DNA from: Salegentibacter holothuriorum
GTDB taxonomy: Bacteria > Bacteroidota > Bacteroidia > Flavobacteriales > Flavobacteriaceae
Assembly: GCF_900168045.1 (NCBI RefSeq)
Contig: NZ_FUYY01000002.1
Location: forward strand, 682,001 to 746,000
Length of the DNA stretch: 64,000 nucleotides
Reading direction: 5' to 3'
Below the pieces are notes generated by a model. That model was not told where the DNA came from and ran no database searches. It saw nothing but the letters and a program-made list of their open reading frames with translations. Below are positions 61,617 to 64,000 of the stretch, one piece after another. The translations under genes and the position numbers were made by a program. The number at the start of each line of letters is the position of its first letter. Position 1 is the stretch's first letter.

Positions 61617-62681
61617 ATGTTTCAGAATAATCAGGATATGCGTACAAACCTTTCAGAATTAGGTGAATTTGGTTTAATAGATCATCTAACCAAAGGTTTT
61701 CAACCCAAACTATCTTCCACTGTAAAAGGTATTGGCGACGATGCTGCAGTCTTGAAGTTTGATGATAAACACACTGTAGTTACTACCGATCTTTTGGTTG
61801 AAGGTGTGCACTTTGATCTTGCATATATGCCTCTGAAACACCTTGGCTATAAAGCGGTTATGGTTAATGCATCAGATGTTTACGCTATGAATGCTAAAGC
61901 TACACAAATTACCGTTTCTATCGCAGCTTCCAATAGGTTTCCGGTAGAGGCTCTTGAGGAGTTGTATTCCGGGATTGAGCTTGCTGCAAATCTTTATAAT
62001 ATTGACGTGGTTGGTGGCGACACTACATCATCAACCTCTGGATTGTTTATTAGTATTACTGCCCTTGGCGTGGCCGAAAAAGAGGATATTGTATACCGAA
62101 GTGGTGCTAAGCCAAATGATTTGCTGGTAGTAACCGGTGATCTTGGTGCTGCTTATATGGGCTTGCAAATTTTGGAGCGCGAAAAAGAAGTTTTTAAGGC
62201 CAATCCTAATGCGCAACCAGATCTTGATCCTTACACTTATTTGATTGAAAGGCAATTGAAGCCAGAGGCTAGAAAGGATATAGCGCCTTTGCTAAAAGAA
62301 CTTGGTGTGAAGCCAACTTCAATGATTGATATTAGCGACGGACTTTCTTCTGAAATTATCCATTTATGTAAAAACTCACAGGTTGGTGCGAATTTATTTG
62401 AAGAGAAAATTCCGCTAGATCCTGCAGTGATTTCAGTATGTGAAGAGTTTGATATAGATAGTACCACGATAGCTTTAAGTGGCGGTGAAGACTATGAATT
62501 GCTTTTTACAATTTCGCAAGATGATTTCGAAAAGATAAAAGCGAATCCTAATTTAAGTATAATTGGGCACATGACTGAGGAAAAAGAAGGGATGCACTTA
62601 ATTACACGTGCCAACCAGAAACTACCACTTATTGCCAGGGGCTGGAATTCTATGGACGCTAAAGATTCTGATGAGAAATAA
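61617..62681 (+). CDS. thiL: Thiamine-monophosphate kinase
   Basis: The enzyme phosphorylates thiamine monophosphate to the pyrophosphate. The 354-residue product belongs to the PurM/ThiL/SelD fold: GIGDDAAVLKFDDKHTVV, TTDLLVEGVHFD with metal-binding aspartates, VNASDVYAM (substrate loop), VVTGDLGAAY and the late ALSGGEDYELLFT. It begins MFQNNQDMRTNLSELGEFGLIDHL, which matches the Bacteroidota N-terminus, so the first ATG is kept. It is convergent with a small zinc-ribbon gene. Confidence 0.93.
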   Translation: MFQNNQDMRTNLSELGEFGLIDHLTKGFQPKLSSTVKGIGDDAAVLKFDDKHTVVTTDLLVEGVHFDLAYMPLKHLGYKAVMVNASDVYAMNAKATQITVSIAASNRFPVEALEELYSGIELAANLYNIDVVGGDTTSSTSGLFISITALGVAEKEDIVYRSGAKPNDLLVVTGDLGAAYMGLQILEREKEVFKANPNAQPDLDPYTYLIERQLKPEARKDIAPLLKELGVKPTSMIDISDGLSSEIIHLCKNSQVGANLFEEKIPLDPAVISVCEEFDIDSTTIALSGGEDYELLFTISQDDFEKIKANPNLSIIGHMTEEKEGMHLITRANQKLPLIARGWNSMDAKDSDEK

Positions 62682-62713
62682 GATTTCGGAAAATTAATTC
62701 CGAAAATGAATAC

Positions 62714-62965
62714 TTAAGAAGCGTGAGCGTAATGCTTACGCTTTCTTTTTTGGTGTATTTTGGAAATATAATCGTTGGTTTCTTTAAATTTCGGGGTTAA
62801 GCGAGCCAAAAAACCATTTGCGGTATCAGTCATTTCCATGCCGCATTTCTCGCACTTGTATTCGTGCACGTGATCTGTCACATTTTTAGAAACTCTTAAT
62901 TTATGTCCAAAAATGCTGCAAAAAACTTTAGCGAACGAAAATGTGTTAGGGTTTCTTTCCTTCAT
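62714..62965 (-). CDS. Small zinc-ribbon protein (DUF1660-like)
   Basis: The 83-residue protein has the layout of DUF1660-like zinc ribbons: FCSIFGHKL near the start, then HVHEYKCEKCGMEMTDT with two cysteines and a preceding His and Cys that could hold zinc. The basic C-terminus (KRKRKHYAHAS) fits a nucleic-acid-binding or anchor role. The function is unknown. The terminator of thiL lies within its last codons. Confidence 0.65.
   Translation of the reverse strand: MKERNPNTFSFAKVFCSIFGHKLRVSKNVTDHVHEYKCEKCGMEMTDTANGFLARLTPKFKETNDYISKIHQKRKRKHYAHAS
62720..62748 (+). terminator. thiL terminator embedded in the convergent gene
   Basis: AGCGTGAGC (62720-62728) pairs with GCTTACGCT (62734-62742), with one GU pair, followed by TTCTTTTTT. 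The stem overlaps the HYAHAS codons of the minus-strand gene. Confidence 0.6.
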
Positions 62966-63037
62966 AAAAGTTTGATTTTGTTTATTTTGAATGTCTAAAG
63001 TATAAAAAAAAGTTAAACTTCCGACTAAAAGTTAAAA

Positions 63038-63808
63038 TTAATCGATTAAATGCAAAATTTCTCGGAGTTCTGTTTGGTTTTCCAAAAAAGATAAATGTCC
63101 ATCTGGCAAACTACGGAACTCAGCTTTACAGTCTTTTGCTATTGCTTTTATTGTATTGTAGTCTAGAACAGGATCATTTTTTCCTGCGATTACAATTTTT
63201 TGACCTTCAAATTTTGCAAAAAGCTCAGTGTGATCTGTGCGAATTTTCATACCCTTTATGGCTGCATAGATTGCTTTGGAAGAAAATTGTAGGGCACGCT
63301 GTTTTAAAATCTCAATTTGTGATTTGAATACCTTATAGTTTTCCGGCGTCAATAAATTAGACATCGCCATACTTACAAAAGCCCTTTTATTTTTTAAGAT
63401 CAAAGTGGCCGCACGATCGCGGTTAGCTTTACGTTCCTCAGAATCTGCCTGTGGAGTAGAATTTACCAAAACTAAGCTATTGATTATAGTAGGAAAAATA
63501 TTTTGGAATTCCAAACTTACATAACCACCCATAGAATGCCCGGCGAAAGAAGTTTTTGTAATATTCAGTTCATCTAAAACTGCTTTTACCGCTAGTGCCA
63601 TATCTGCCATAGTATTAATTTCTGCGAAATTACCAGATTCTCCGTGCCCGGGAAGGTCTATGCAAATAACCTGTCGCTTTGCTGATAGTTCTACCACAAA
63701 ATCTTGCCATATTTCTTTAGATTCTAAAAAACCGTGCAGGAGCACAAGAGGGTTGCCTGTTCCTTGTGAAGTATAAGAAATAGGTGTGTTTTTATAGGTT
63801 GTTTCCAT
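63038..63808 (-). CDS. Alpha/beta hydrolase
   Basis: The 256-residue protein is a single-domain alpha/beta hydrolase. It has the HGFLES oxyanion region (about 25-30), DLPGHGES, the nucleophile Ser92 in AGHSMGG, the acidic residue in AGKNDPVLD near 213 and the catalytic His in PDGHLSF near 241. It resembles esterases or MhpC-type hydrolases, but substrate cannot be assigned. It is cytosolic, without a signal peptide, and appears to be a single gene. Confidence 0.88.
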   Translation of the reverse strand: METTYKNTPISYTSQGTGNPLVLLHGFLESKEIWQDFVVELSAKRQVICIDLPGHGESGNFAEINTMADMALAVKAVLDELNITKTSFAGHSMGGYVSLEFQNIFPTIINSLVLVNSTPQADSEERKANRDRAATLILKNKRAFVSMAMSNLLTPENYKVFKSQIEILKQRALQFSSKAIYAAIKGMKIRTDHTELFAKFEGQKIVIAGKNDPVLDYNTIKAIAKDCKAEFRSLPDGHLSFLENQTELREILHLID

Positions 63809-63827
63809 AGCTGTTTAAAATAGAGGA

Positions 63828-63866
63828 AGCCACGAATTCACAAAAAAAATTCGTGTATTCGTGGCT
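63828..63866. repeat. Long inverted repeat AGCCACGAAT...
   Basis: AGCCACGAAT at 63828-63837 pairs with ATTCGTGGCT at 63857-63866, with further complementary stretches inside (CAC...GTG). It belongs to a type of intergenic hairpin I recognise as common in Bacteroidota genomes. Confidence 0.65.
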
Positions 63867-63889
63867 TTGGTTTAATATTTTGATGAAAC

Positions 63890-63926
63890 CGTCATTGTGA
63901 AGGAGAGAAGGACTGAAGCAATCTCT
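63890..63926. repeat. Dispersed element CGTCATTGTGAAGGA...
   Basis: The sequence CGTCATTGTGAAGGAG followed by ACTGAAGCAATCTC resembles a widespread intergenic repeat of Bacteroidota. It lies in the gene-free last 190 bases, which also end in a GC-rich run, ACCGCGCTCCTAACGTCGC. Confidence 0.5.
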
Positions 63927-64000
63927 TCCTAAAATAAAACGAGCTTTTAAGTAGATCTATTTTTAAACAAAAGATTACCGCGCTCCTAACGTCGCTCGTA

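Overview
This window reads as a chromosomal segment of a member of the Bacteroidota, most likely the family Flavobacteriaceae; I cannot name the genus from sequence alone. The evidence is AT-rich DNA, start codons without purine-rich Shine-Dalgarno sequences, promoter -7 boxes of the TAnnTTTG type, three TonB-dependent receptors carrying an N-terminal carboxypeptidase-regulatory-like domain or ending in aromatic residues, and families largely confined to this phylum (DUF2480, DUF3078, DUF5689, DUF6089/THC0290-like, PepSY-like lipoproteins, long eukaryote-like IleRS).

Layout. 1-1.4 kb: tail of a ZIP metal transporter, a small secreted protein, and a RelE/ParE-type toxin-antitoxin pair whose toxin carries an in-frame stop. 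1.4-6.4 kb: ferrous iron uptake (FeoB-associated small protein, FeoB, FeoA), an SCO1-type copper chaperone, the site-2 protease RseP and tRNA-Asn. 6.6-10 kb: a triple-repeat acidic lipoprotein, a repeat-rich intergenic stretch, a YeiH-type exporter and its LysR regulator. 10.1-15.2 kb: NAD salvage (PncB, PncA), an outer-membrane barrel, glutamate dehydrogenase and RecO. 15.2-22.8 kb: a haem-type TonB receptor, ileS, a DksA-like protein and LspA. 22.8-31.8 kb: a two-component pair, a RimK/RimB/deacylase/formyl-THF cyclo-ligase operon, UvrC and a patatin-BamA protein. 32-37.6 kb: tyrosine and tryptophan catabolic dioxygenases (HmgA, HppD, TDO), DUF3108 and an M23 peptidase. 37.7-44.7 kb: phosphoglucose isomerase, a TonB receptor, a TrkA-C membrane protein, a TonB protein and a four-helix membrane protein. 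44.8-51.4 kb: a secreted-nuclease/TonB-receptor/DUF5689 locus. 51.5-61.4 kb: HflX and a long suf operon (sufA-B-lipoprotein-C-D-S-lipoprotein-E-SufT-DUF2480-DUF3078). 61.6-64 kb: ThiL, a small zinc-ribbon protein, an alpha/beta hydrolase and dispersed repeats.

The most striking object is inside ileS. A complete DUF559 (Vsr/PD-(D/E)XK-like endonuclease) module of about 144 residues is inserted in frame between the editing domain and the KMSKR loop of isoleucyl-tRNA synthetase. It is bounded at both ends by GC-rich palindromic inverted repeats, and a solitary copy of one of these repeats sits at 54402-54430 in the suf operon. It has no intein splice residues and no stop codon, so it looks like a selfish, palindrome-bounded nuclease element that is translated as part of an essential enzyme. 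The same IleRS also has a GIHH active-site signature in place of HIGH. Secondary observations include two genes (uvrC, hflX) with a -7 box only five bases before the start codon, suggesting leaderless mRNAs, and lipoprotein genes embedded in the suf operon.
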